Assembly: GCF_001039355.2 (NCBI RefSeq)
Contig: NW_019775464.1
Span: 212,859 to 276,858, forward strand
Source of the DNA: Lingula anatina
Lineage: Eukaryota > Brachiopoda > Lingulata > Lingulida > Lingulidae
Direction of reading: 5' to 3'
Length of the DNA stretch: 64,000 bases
Positions 13,301 through 39,800 of the stretch are shown here, piece after piece; the stretch's first letter is position 1; each line of letters opens with the position of its first letter. The notes under the pieces are model-generated. The model had not been told where the DNA came from and did no database searches. It saw nothing but the letters and a program-made list of their open reading frames with translations. A program made the position numbers and the translations under genes.

Positions 13301-13971
13301 TACTAGCTTACTGATATAGTTGATTCCAACGTAATTAATCGATACAATTTCTTTACATTGTCTGGCCCTCACCCACGTTGGGCATGCAGTCATTGCTGGT
13401 GATAGACTCTTCTTGGCAATATGGCAAAGGCCCGCCATAAATAATTAAATTGTATGTGTTCTGCTGCATTGCGCATTTTAGTATAAACAAATTATAGATG
13501 CTTATCATACTGCAAAACTGGTGCGGTGTTGTGCACTTTAGCATGACCAATCATAAATACTTAAAAATGTGCAAAGTAACTGCTGTACCGCGAATTTAAG
13601 AAATAAGTTTTAAATATATCGTGTAGTTTTCTTAGTCTATCACCGCCACATTTACATGGCAAAGCATGTTCAGGTTGCCTCTGGATTACTAACACCATTA
13701 TCAGACGCAGAAAGACATTGTACACTACGGGTTTAAAGCTAAAGCGGGGATTTTATCATGATTATGGAATTATTGCCATTGGTTTGAACATGGTAGTTAA
13801 ATCGGAAGTTTGGGAAATCTAAAATGATCTCTTTAAATCAAGACAAGAAGAAAAGTTCCACCGTGCTACTCACGTCTTTAACATTCCCTTAAGGATAAAA
13901 ACATCAACCAAAATGTCCAAATTTACCTTCATTCCCTGCAGATCATCAAGCGTCAGTGCCGAGTCCGCCAT
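9069..13971 (-). CDS. SARNP: SAP domain-containing ribonucleoprotein (CIP29/Hcc-1/Tho1 family)
   Basis: SARNP binds nucleic acid through its SAP domain and works with the TREX complex (UAP56/DDX39B, ALYREF) in nuclear mRNA export. Exons on the minus strand: 13971-13927 (ATG), 12775-12679, 12143-12124 (20 nt), 11693-11616, 10964-10917, 10802-10732, 10538-10475, 9998-9927, 9544-9467, 9110-9069 (TGA). Together they encode 204 aa, against about 210 in human. Residues about 7-44 are the SAP motif (VADLKTHLKNLGLPVSG). The C-terminal half repeats the family signature five times: KKFGV, EKFGL, ERFGI, ERFGV and ERFGL. All phases agree. The 3' end of exon 4 is the weak point: a phase-compatible donor is CCT/gtaaca at 11616, while a stronger-looking AG/gtggaa 24-26 bp further on would break the frame. 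Intron 1 carries a small MITE; introns 7 and 8 carry TA repeats. Confidence 0.93.
9585..9647. repeat. poly(A) run followed by (TA)n microsatellite
   Basis: About 29 A residues followed by about 17 TA units, inside a SARNP intron. A-run plus TA is a common retroposon-tail or slippage signature, but no retroposon body is visible. Confidence 0.85.
10242..10312. repeat. (TA)n microsatellite, about 35 units
   Basis: Perfect TA dinucleotides in a SARNP intron. No other structure is seen. Confidence 0.9.
12945..13112. mobile_element. Small MITE, 168 bp
   Basis: The element opens with CAGGGGCTGATTTGG and closes with a sequence whose reverse complement is CAGGGGCGGATCCAG, giving terminal inverted repeats of about 15 bp. 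ATTCA flanks it on both sides (12940-12944 and 13113-13117), a plausible 5-bp target duplication. Inside are three GGAAGAC(G/T)NTC motifs and a perfect 14-bp palindrome, GTCTTCCGGAAGAC. Superfamily is uncertain: the CAGGGGC end recalls hAT-type ends, but the 5-bp duplication does not fit hAT. It lies in SARNP intron 1. Confidence 0.6.
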
Positions 13972-15376
13972 GCTGTTTGGGGTTGTAGTTACAGGCATTT
14001 GTGAGTATCCTTACACTTAACTGTAAATATTGCCTTTATTATTTAATTTTGAATTATTTTTACGACATGTAAGATTCTACTTTATAAGTGTTCAATAAAA
14101 ATTGGTCTTTATTATACAGAATCAGTATCAAGAGTCGTTTATGGATAAAGAAATTTATCAAATGCCTAAAGCCTGTGGCAATGTCCCGGATGTGCGATTT
14201 GTTAACCTCCATTATCGAAAGAACTAGCACTCGCGCAAGTTACCAAATCCTGATTTTATGAACTTTTCATTTCACAATTATACATGAAAATGCACGGAAT
14301 GTATTTGTGCGCATTTTAGAGTATTTGCAAATGAAGCAATTTCCTACAATGTTTTGAATTTGTGTCGTAAAAAAGGCCAAATAATGAATAATCCACGAGT
14401 CAAGGGACCCATGCAATTAACCTCGTGTGCACATTATTCTTTTTTAAATTATTATTAAAAAAAAAAAGTAATTTGAAGGATTGGAGCTTTTTTTACTAGA
14501 ATTTTCTACGTTTGGACATTGCTACAAAAATTTAAACAGCGTTAGTTTGGTACATCCTTTATACTATCACAATAAATTATAGGCAATGGGGGTAGATTTT
14601 AATGTCATAATAACTTTCAGACTCAATAAATAAATAGATAAATGCTAATAGCCAAAAAAAAAAAAAAAAGAGATAAAGAATTAAATATATCAAAAACGGA
14701 TTATTTGGACTCAGCCCTAAATAAAACTTTTTAATTAACACTCGAAGCTTTGCACTAGACGGAGTCCCTTCTGCGTCCCTTAGTAGGCCCTACTGCCCCG
14801 TTTGAGAGTAAAAAAAATCTGGTCGATCATTGAGCATTCATTTTGCAACCAAAGCTATGGTTGTGCCCCCTTTCTACGACCACAGCAATGCCAGTTTCAT
14901 GGTGGCACAAACGACGCAGAAAGGAAGCCGTAAAGTGTAAAGGGTCATTCATTTTTTCCCCCAGAGTGCACTTTTAAAGATCGCTGTCATGTGCAAATGA
15001 ACAATGCAGGCGCCAAGCGTCCGCGTGCAGGGACGGGGGGACATTTTTCATTAAAAGTAAAATTAAATGTTCATATAAAGAAAACAGTAGTAATATGTTG
15101 AGAACGTGTTGGGAAATATTTCTTTTTTCATTCCAAATGAAAAGGAAAATTTGCAAATATTTTCTACGATCTCATATTTGTGCAAATACAAAAAAGTAAA
15201 ATGCAAATTTTGTTTCTTATCATTTCTAAAATAGCCTTCACTCATTGAGTTTTACCTTGGATGAAAAATTAAAAATAAATGAGAAAATAATACAATTCAG
15301 AAGAAAACACCACGTGAATTATGTATGCTAAAAATAAGTGTAAAATCAAAATAAAGCCACAATGTAAGTGTGATGC

Positions 15377-15407
<31 letters not shown>

Positions 15408-17015
15408 TGCCCACCCACTAGCACACCAATGAAATTTTGGCTGTGAAACGGGGCAAGTCAAACTTAGGGCCTTCTGGACTAACGCCCTTGGATCCAATTC
15501 CCTTAAATACCAGGTGTCCCATAGTCTACGTAGATGGGCCCAACTCTACTTTTATAATTACTAGCTTTTCTGTATTTTACTCAATTCCAGGAGGCTTGTC
15601 ATTCAGTTAATCTGATTGCATTCAGCAAGAGTCCCCGCAGAGTTGGATCTATCTATGTATACCAGTGGTCTTAAGGGAATGGGGCCTAAGAGAAGCAGCT
15701 CCTCTCACCACAATTTTTCTCAAAATTGGGCAACCAAATTTCCAGGAATACCTGACTGACAGATCTAATCACATTATTGATCTGATAAAAACAATTTTGG
15801 GTGCTGTAAATTATTTTAATATGTATTGAAGATAATCAGAACAGCTTTTACAATTTTTCAGACATCTGATCCGATATGAAAATTTCAGAAACTTTTATAT
15901 TAAAGCTCAAGTGCCAAATCTGTAAAATAATACTCTGCTGTTAACAAGTGGCTAACATGCTGTATGTTAGTTACATGTTACTATTTATGTTAAGTCAATC
16001 AAACTCAAAAGGTAATATTTAATATTTTATTCACTCACATTAATTTCTATAAATAAATAATAAAAAGAAAAAAAATGGACAGAGAGATATAATGTGAAAG
16101 TGAAATGAAATGTTCATTAAAAAATTCAATGCATGTACAACAGATACTTAGTAACAAATAACCAGACATAAATTATATGTCCACATCATTTAAAACCTTC
16201 GCTTACACTAGCTTCCCTTGATCCTTAGTAACCATGATTCCAAATCTCAAAGGCCCATGTCTTCAATACTATTACATGTCACAAGTCGTGGTATAATTAA
16301 TGATAATATACATATTAATAAAAAGAAAAATAAATGCACATATTAGGACTTAATATGGAAAATTGATGCTGTCAGAAAGTAATGCTTACAAGGCCATGTT
16401 AACCATACTGACCTTTTCACCTTAATAAACTGATTGTGCTTTGTGTCATTTGCCAATTAAGTATATGGTCTGACTTTCGATTATACAATGAGAAATATTT
16501 TCATAAAATAAAGTCATCTATATGCCTGGTGCAATACCAATATCACAGCTGCCTCTCTTTATCTCCCTCTAAAAATAAATCACAACCTTTATAGAAACTT
16601 TGTTTACACAGAAATTAGACATCAATGAATTACATAGTTACTTCACAGAAATATTCGTACAATATTTACAATTGTTGGTTCATCTGCTGAATTAAGACCT
16701 CATATCTGAGCTATTGTAACTTAAGAAATAAATAGACCCTTCACAAAACTGATATCATATGAGAAATACCCCACCCCCAATGCTTCATTTGACGTGCTTG
16801 TTCCCAATTTCAGCATATAAGTTTGTATCTTACTAGTAAAACATAAGATAAACAACACAAAAAATTATGCTGGAATATGTAACTAGACTTGATGTTCATG
16901 CTGAAAGTATCTTAAATATACGGTACATGTACCAGTGCATGCAAGCACTCAGTAAATTTATCCAGAAAGAAAATATTGGTATTCTTCTCCAAAAGACTGG
17001 AAAACTGCTAGCTTC
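13972..17015. other. Intergenic: SARNP promoter side and 3' UTR of the penta-EF-hand gene
   Basis: No coding exon is supported. It contains poly-A tracts near 14456, 14655 and 15381, a MITE-like inverted repeat at 15488-15690, and AT-rich sequence that from about 16000 is probably 3' UTR of the minus-strand penta-EF-hand gene. Confidence 0.5.
15488..15690. mobile_element. Inverted-repeat (MITE-like) element
   Basis: The left arm (15488-15548, with ATTCCCTTAA and CCCAACTCT) is imperfectly mirrored by the right arm (15640-15690, with AGAGTTGGATCT and TTAAGGGAAT). Target duplications are unclear. A related copy occurs at about 42683-42735 in opposite orientation, sharing GACTCT..TGAATGCAATCA, so this is a dispersed family and not a chance hairpin. 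Confidence 0.55.
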
Positions 17016-20947
<3,932 letters not shown>

Positions 20948-21420
20948 GGTTTTCTTTTGAGTGTTGACGAAGTTAAAAGTCAGTTTACGTCTTCCCAGCA
21001 ACGGAAAGTAGGTCAAATTTGCTCCGCAGCGAATGTGCTTGCAACAGTATTAATTGAGTTTTCTTAAGTTCACATAAGTTTTCTCAGTTTGCATTGCGGA
21101 TTTATATTATATATATTTATTTAGTTAAAAAGATATTAAAATAATTCAATGTTAATGAGAAAATTATAATCCCATCGTTAAAGTGCAGAATAACCACTAA
21201 CCTCGTAAGGAAATTGGAAAATAAATATTATTGCTACTGTTTAGAAACTTGGTGAATTTCTTTACCACGCGTATGTTCCATGTCAAAATTGTATACTTTG
21301 AAGGTGAAAGTACATTCTATCTAAACTTGAAGTAAAACAGGTATTTATTGCTGTCTGAAACTCTCGACTTCGGAAAGTCTCAACTCCTTTCGAGACTCAT
21401 TGTTTTCATATGCAGCCAAA
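20948..21420. promoter_or_regulatory. Divergent promoter region between the penta-EF-hand gene and KAT2
   Basis: Only 473 bp separate the two start codons, which point away from each other, so both 5' UTRs and core promoters must fit here unless UTR introns exist. I see no clear TATA box placed for either gene. The head-to-head arrangement is seen directly; shared regulation is inferred. Confidence 0.6.
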
Positions 21421-32390
<10,970 letters not shown>

Positions 32391-32825
32391 AAACTTAATT
32401 TTTTTTCCTTAAGGAAGAAAAAGAAATCATTATGATGACTAGTGACTACAGGTGCAATAGAATTTTTTTATTCATATTTTGTATTTTAATTTCTAATAAG
32501 AAATGCATTTTCTGAAAATGCGAAACTCTTTAGCGAATAGGATTGGATAATGAAATAAATTGGAAATTTGCAAGACTGGGACTAAAATCATCCCTTACTT
32601 CTGTAATATGTAATGTCACATATTTTGATAGGAAAATAGCCATATTTGTTTGATAATGTTTTCTGCATAGCAGACAGAAATTATATCTGGAATACCATTG
32701 TCAATAATGCTATCTAGATAAAAAAAAAATGAATGTACACTGATTTTGTATCACTTTTTTCATGTGTTCTTTTGTTACCTTCTTACTAATTCATTGCTGA
32801 AGATTTTCAGCAGCTTTCAAAACGC

Positions 32826-32831
32826 AATAAA
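32826..32831 (+). terminator. Candidate poly(A) signal of KAT2
   Basis: AATAAA about 435 bp after the KAT2 stop. Another lies at 32554-32559 and more near 32933-32942, so the true site is uncertain. Confidence 0.35.
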
Positions 32832-33024
32832 GATCTCCGGTCAGTTCAAACGGTATTTCAACATTTGTGGAACTGCTGTTTGATATGAAAGCTGACTAGC
32901 AAGATCTCTGTAAAAGCTTAACATCAATAAGTAAATAAAATAAAGTTTTCATTCCTGCACATTTTTTTTCAGACTTACAATGTAAGAAGGCATTTGTCTG
33001 GCATTGATATTGAAAAAAAAAAAA

Positions 33025-33026
33025 AA

Positions 33027-33057
<31 letters not shown>

Positions 33058-33058
33058 A
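33025..33058. repeat. (TAAA)n microsatellite
   Basis: About eight tandem ATAA units preceded by a poly-A run. Confidence 0.85.
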
Positions 33059-33882
33059 AATTAGGAAAAAGTTATTAAAAGTATGTAAGGCCTTTTCACA
33101 CCAAGTAATTTACATTAAAGCAAAATGGGTGACCCAGTTGTAAAAACCCTTGATAATACTAGCTCTCATTTAAAGTTAAATTTGTTATGCAACTTCCATT
33201 GATTGCTGTGTATCAAAGCCAATCTTAAGATATGCATGTGCAATTTTTCCTCTCTCAGATACATGTTAGACTTGGTTTGAATTCTTTTGTTAACTTCTTT
33301 AACGTCTTCCAAATATCATAAGAATTCTTCGTCACCCTGAATTTTTTTCCTCTCATTTTATGGATGTTTTGGTAAAACTTACGTGTTTATAAATGTAAAC
33401 ATCGAAAGTGAGTTTTGGACGCTACTTGTCGAAAACGAGCTAAACTACTCCCACTGTGTTTTAATATTTGAATCTATATGGTCTCTAGAATAAGTCTTAC
33501 AATTTTTTACGCAGAAATGGTATTTTTTTAATTAAAATGTCATAAATTCGAACATTGTATCGGCTTATCTTGAGAAAAGCGCCATCTTCACAATTATTGA
33601 TTAGAAAAAAATAGGTCAAAGCTATCGCAACCGTGACCTGAAGACACCTGAAGAAGTTGTGATGAAAACGGCTTTAGCGAAGTATTTGAGTGTGCAAGTG
33701 GTTATATTGTCGAAATTTAAGCAATGCCAAGCCTAATGTTAACAATTTTGTCGTTGCCATGAGCGGAAAAAGTTACTGTGGACTGAAATATTCGCGTTAA
33801 CCCGCACTTGTTTTGATTGCCGCCGGCTGCAAGGACGCAACTAAAATATCAAGTAGCTGATGGTTGATTTGTACTGCTGAGA

Positions 33883-36800
33883 ATGCCTCGGGCTTTCCTG
33901 GCAAGGAATAAGCACAAGAGAGGGAATGAAGAGGAGACTGAAGGTGTGTACAACTGGCCAGTTTAGATATGTGTAAAGATGCCAGTGTTTGGGTCCAAAA
34001 TGGCTGCTCTTTTGTTGCGGTGAAATTAACTGGAGGTGAAGGTCGCGTGCCTTTTGCCTTCTTGTGAAACTAATACTTAAAGGGACTGTGCTTTACTTTT
34101 TACTACATTATTTTGATAAATTCATTTAAATTTTTAAAAAATATCCTACCAATCTTGTCTTTGGCTTCACGCCCATGAATAAATGTAAATAAATGAATAG
34201 TAATAATAATGAAAAATTGTAGATCTATTTTTGCAGTATCCCCCCCCCCATATTATAATATAATTCTCTTATTTTAATGTTAATCAAAATTAAGCTATGT
34301 GGTGACTTTGATCAATAGTCAAATAGATTTTAGTTTGGATATTCAAAAAGAATTTTTAAGAATTTTTTTNNNNNNNNNNNNNNNNNNNNNNNNNNNNNNN
34401 NNNNNNNNNNNNNNNNNNNNNNNNNNNNNNNNNNNNNNNNNNNNNNNNNNNNNNNNNNNNNNNNNNNNNNNNNNNNNNNNNNNNNNNNNNNNNNNNNNNN
34501 NNNNNNNNNNNNNNNNNNNNNNNNNNNNNNNNNNNNNNNNNNNNNNNNNNNNNNNNNNNNNNNNNNNNNNNNNNNNNNNNNNNNNNNNNNNNNNNNNNNN
34601 NNNNNNNNNNNNNNNNNNNNNNNNNNNNNNNNNNNNNNNNNNNNNNNNNNNNNNNNNNNNNNNNNNNNNNNNNNNNNNNNNNNNNNNNNNNNNNNNNNNN
34701 NNNNNNNNNNNNNNNNNNNNNNNNNNNNNNNNNNNNNNNNNNNNNNNNNNNNNNNNNNNNNNNNNNNNNNTTTTATTATTTTTTTTCCTTGAGGAAAATA
34801 AGATTGAGTGCTCAAATCCTATATAAAAAGTGCTTCAGTTACTTGATTGTGGCTTATTTTCACAGATGAGGTTGATCAAAAGAGGAGAAGGCCCACCCTC
34901 CCCACACGTCCATATAGTCCAGAAATACCCTGGAAACTGGCAGAGGAGGGGCTTAGAGGGAAGAAACAACAGAGGAGAAGCAGATCATCTGGGGTAATAA
35001 AAAGGGGCATATCAAACAAATAGTGCACAGTTCTGATGATTTAGAAAAAGGACATTTCAGTGTGGCATTGTATTTGTTGTGACTGGAAACAACATTGTTT
35101 AATGTGATACGGTGTTGACATAATTACAGATTTTTTATTTCGAACCATTTGTGGTTGTAACATATCTCAAGCACTTACTAGTAAACTTATTCTAATACTT
35201 GTGTTTTGAAAAAAATATTTTTTTATTTGTTAGACATGAACGCAACTTTAATGACATATAACTATTGAATAGTTTATTTCTGATGTCAGTAGCTAATTCT
35301 GTGAGAAACATTTCTTTATTCAATTCCTGTTATGTGGAAATTAGTGTTTACATAATATACAAATGGAATAAATATTTACTTGTAATTCTTGTAGAAAGAA
35401 ACAATGCAGCAACAGACAGATAGCATTGCTGACAACAGACAAGCATCAGAAAAAGAAATATCATATGATGACAAATTTTCCAAGAAACAACAAACCAAGA
35501 CAAAGGAGAAAAATGAACCAAACAAAACCTCCAGAAATAATAGACCTGGAATGATAGCCAAAAACAAGAAAATAAAAGTAACAAAAGGAAAAAAGCCAAA
35601 AGTTTCTGAGAAGTTAGAAAGTCTTAAAGACAGTAAGGACCCTGAGAAATCTCCCCATGAAAGCATTGATCAGCAGTTTAATGAGACTGAGACTGGTGGC
35701 AGTACAGAGGCATCAGAGATCACAGCGGAAAATGATGACAAGGTCACAGACGAGATGTCCAATTATTTACATGAGGATGCTGTTCTGAACACAAAAGTTG
35801 AGGTCCACAAGGACTCTGATGGCAAAATGATCACTAAATATATCTGCACCATATGCTGGAAGGAGTTCACTGCCAGGTTGGTGTTTTTTTATTGAAAGTG
35901 GTAATTACATGCATATACCTGATTTGAAATTTGCTGGCATTTTTGATAAGATACAAGATTAAATCATTCCATCGATCTCTAAAGGAAAATGTTGATACAG
36001 TAACAGTAATAAGGACAGATTTAAGCCAATTGCTAGTTTTGATTTTATAAATTAAAGAATTTGATTTTTCAAACTGTCTTTGTCCAGGTACACACTGCTG
36101 CGCCACATGCCTGTCCACACTGGGGAGAGGAAATACAAGTGCGACATCTGTGGCAAAATGTTTAAACAGGTGAGTAGCACGTCAAATCTGTGGCATTCTT
36201 CATCTGTGGTTTCCTCTCCATTCTGTAAAATTTTGGGCACTGGAGATGAATGATTGTACTTTTTTGATCCAAGTTTCACTAATTTAATTACTGAATTTGT
36301 AGGAAAACTGTAATTTTCATTTTCACTTGCTAAGTTTATTTTCCTTCTTTGCATATTAATAACTGCCTGTACATATACTTTTTCATCATTTCCACTTTTC
36401 AAAACTAACTTCCTTATAAACAACATAATGTCTGTATATATTTACATGCTTAGCTGCATATGCTTTCAGAAAAAAACAAATTACAGCTGTGTGATGCACT
36501 AAAACAAACTACAATGATAGTAATTTCTGTTTTGAATCAACAGCTACAGTTACAGCATAAAAATTGTTCATCTCCAATATTTCTGTATAAGACTGATTGT
36601 ATCTAGAGCATCTTCAACAGGAAACAATGCTATTCATGTACTTATATTTTGTCCTCTCATTCAAGTCAAGCGTGTTATGCAGACATAAAGCCACCCACAC
36701 ATCTGCCAGGCCATACGTTTGTGCCACATGTAACAAAGCTTTCTCCAGGGTCTCCACCCTGAACGCCCATAAGCTGATCCACTCAGGTCAAAAACAATTC

Positions 36801-39800
36801 AAGTGTGAACAGTGTGGCAAGCAGTTCCATCAGAAGGGAAACTTGAAGAACCACATGTACACTCATACAGGTAAGAGTGGGGGATAAGTGGAACACCCTT
36901 TGTTTGTAGGACTGATCTAGACATGGTGCACTGGCTGCAGAAAAAAAAAAGCAATCAGTCATGTATTTTGGCACTTTAAAAATGAAATGTAGTGAACTGT
37001 GAAGAAGACTAAGAGGGTTCTTGATAATTGTAACTGCAGACTTGACAAAAGAAAAATGAACAATGCATTGTAATTTGTAGGCAAGATATACACATCATTT
37101 TTATTACAAATGACAGAATCCTTTGCTGTCTAGCTGCTGATCCTGCCCACCATTACCATTCACCTGTCATCACCAGGTTTGAAGTGGCAGCTCTTGTCTC
37201 ACATTATCATTGTGCCATTGATTTATTTCTCTAATTGTCTTTAAACATATGAAACACAACAGAATCCTTAAAAAATTCTGATTTGCATTCAGTTTAGTTC
37301 TATAAAGATAAACTTTGGTATATAACCTTCATGTACATGTATAGGATATGGTGTAATTTCGGTCACTGGTTTCAAGATGATTATAGGTATGTTTCTCAGT
37401 TAAAAGGATGCAGATTTTTAATTTGTCAAGTTTGGCATTGAAATGAAAGCCTTAAGTCACATTTATAGAAAGAATATACATTTGGTAGGTGAGATTATAA
37501 AAATGCTCTGGGGAGGGAGCCTCGGGGGTGGGGGTGGGGGGGGGGGGTAGAAATGCTCTAATATTGGCCAGTTGGTGAGTGTTGAATCTGCATCCAGAGT
37601 TGGAGAGTGTCATAATTTGGTTCAAATTAATTGATCTTAGCATTGTGAAGAAGTTGGTTTTAAAATTTTTAAAAATGAGTCACAAAGTTTACTTACTAAA
37701 TTTAGCCAATTGTATTACATTTTATAACCATTTTTATTTAATTTATTTATTTTTCACAATATTTTTAACTATGTTTTGTTCTTTCTTTGAGATGTTCAGC
37801 TGATACAATTTTTTAGGCTTTGAAGCCAGTAAGTTAACTCTTTTAAAATGCAGTTTAATTGCTTGACATGTTTAGTATATTACACTGGATTACAGTATCT
37901 GTTCTATTCACAAGTTTCAAATTCTTTTTCAACTTGACTTGGCCTATAAATTTTTTTACCAATTATTTGCAAGCACTTTTATTCATTAAAATGTTATGGA
38001 CTTACTTGAAAGTTTTAAGTTTAAATTTTGTCGAATAGTTATATATTTCCTGTGTTTACTGTTTATTAAAATGTTTTCTAAAACTAAATGCATATATACC
38101 AGCATATGAAAGTAAACATTTTGGTTTGTCACAAGTTCCTGCTTGCCAAGGTAACAAACTTTAAAGTTACCATTAGACAACTAACATTCAATAGTGTTCA
38201 AGTTGGAAAAACACAGTGGACTCATGAAGATAATTTTACATACTGTAGTTGGATATCAGTGTTAAACAGTCTAGACTGAACCCAAAAAATCTAACACTGT
38301 TAATTAAATAGACTCTTGTGTAAATTTTGTAAGTGAAGCAATTAAAAAATAAGTATCCTGTATAAATAGAGTATTAAACGGTAAAATTTATTTCAGTTGC
38401 AATTAATTTGTGATTTTTGTTTTAGGTGAAAGACCATTTGCCTGTCCCTTGTGCTCCAGAAGTTTCAACCAACGTTCCAATCTCACCTATCACATTTCAC
38501 AGTGCCATAGCAAGCGTAACTCCATCTACAATTGTCAGCTGTGTGGAGAGGGGTTCCGCACCAAGAGCAGTCTTATGACCCACGAGGCTGTTAAACACAC
38601 CCAGCAGACCTTGAAGCCTGACATTCAGACTCTCATCTTTGTCCCCACAACCCCTGCAACCAAGGGTCGGATAGGTCAGATGACATGCAGACTTGATGAT
38701 GGCACAATGACTATTAATCACCAGGAATACCTAAGCCGAACAAAGAAAAGAGTGGAAAAGGCTAATGCTCAGGCAGGGGAAGAGGCAGGAGAGGCTGATA
38801 TGGACATTTGTGCCAGCAGTTATCATGGAGAAATTGCTACTGAGATATTGAAACTGCTTAATAAGAACTCCAGTAATGTCCAGCCTCAAAATCAACAGGA
38901 TGTGGCAGAAACGGTGTCGTCTGCTGAAAAGGACACTTCAGAGGAAGACCCAGAAGATGTAACTGGTGAAATTGAGGCTGATGGAGAGAAAAAGGAAGGG
39001 GAAGCCAGTAAGAGCTCTGTGTCATCAGATGTGAAAGTCTTCTCATATAAAGGTGAAAAATTCAAAGTTTTGGCATCCATGGTTCCACCAGAGCAGAGTG
39101 TTGAACAGATCAAATCCCCTTCCAGAACAACCAATCAAAATGCGGCACTGTTATCCAGTCATGAGTCCACATTATCTCCATTTTCCCAAACGTCAGTGAC
39201 CACTGCCCAAATTTCACAGAATAATGCAGATGATAGGGTGCAGAAATTAACTTCTGTTCCCATGATAAAACCAGTAGCTTTTGACCAAACTGGCACTGCC
39301 ATAGTACAGCTGACGGTCAGTGAAGGGGATGCTCCAACATATGGTCGCATGCTGGCACTGGATAAAAATGCCACTGGAAAGGGATCTAGCTCTGGTGGCA
39401 TGGCGTTCAGAATTGAGCCTCTTGTCCAAGAAGAACTATCTCACATTCAACAGCTCCTGTCTTCAAAGCCAGTGCCAAGTTCCAAGCCAGTGACAGTTTC
39501 AAATATTGCATTTTCATCTTCTGCTTTGACCTCTGTGACAGTGCCATCAGTGGTGACAACAACAACCTCTCAAACAACAGTGCCAGTGCCATCTTTAACA
39601 GTAACATCACTAATGCAACCAACAGCAGCAATGGGCACACTGCCGGCAGTTACAGTAACATCAACAGTAGCAGCACATCAAGCCTCAGGTGGAAGCACTG
39701 CACAGTCTCCTAACAAAACTTTACCATGCAATATCTCCACCTCCATAAGAAATGAAACCCAGTCTACCCATTTGAATGATGGTAAGAAAAATGAATCTTT

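Larger units (their letters stand above)
32391..33882. other. KAT2 3' UTR and upstream region of the zinc-finger gene
   Basis: The stretch holds candidate poly(A) signals, then an A run and a (TAAA)n microsatellite (33025-33058). Less AT-rich sequence from about 33600 to 33882 probably contains the promoter and 5' UTR of the SNAG zinc-finger gene. No exon other than 33883 onward is supported. Confidence 0.5.

Noticed and set aside
34299-34826. Long frames on both strands across 34370-34770, and similarly across 57291-57480
   Set aside because: They consist of N-derived unknown residues in assembly gaps.
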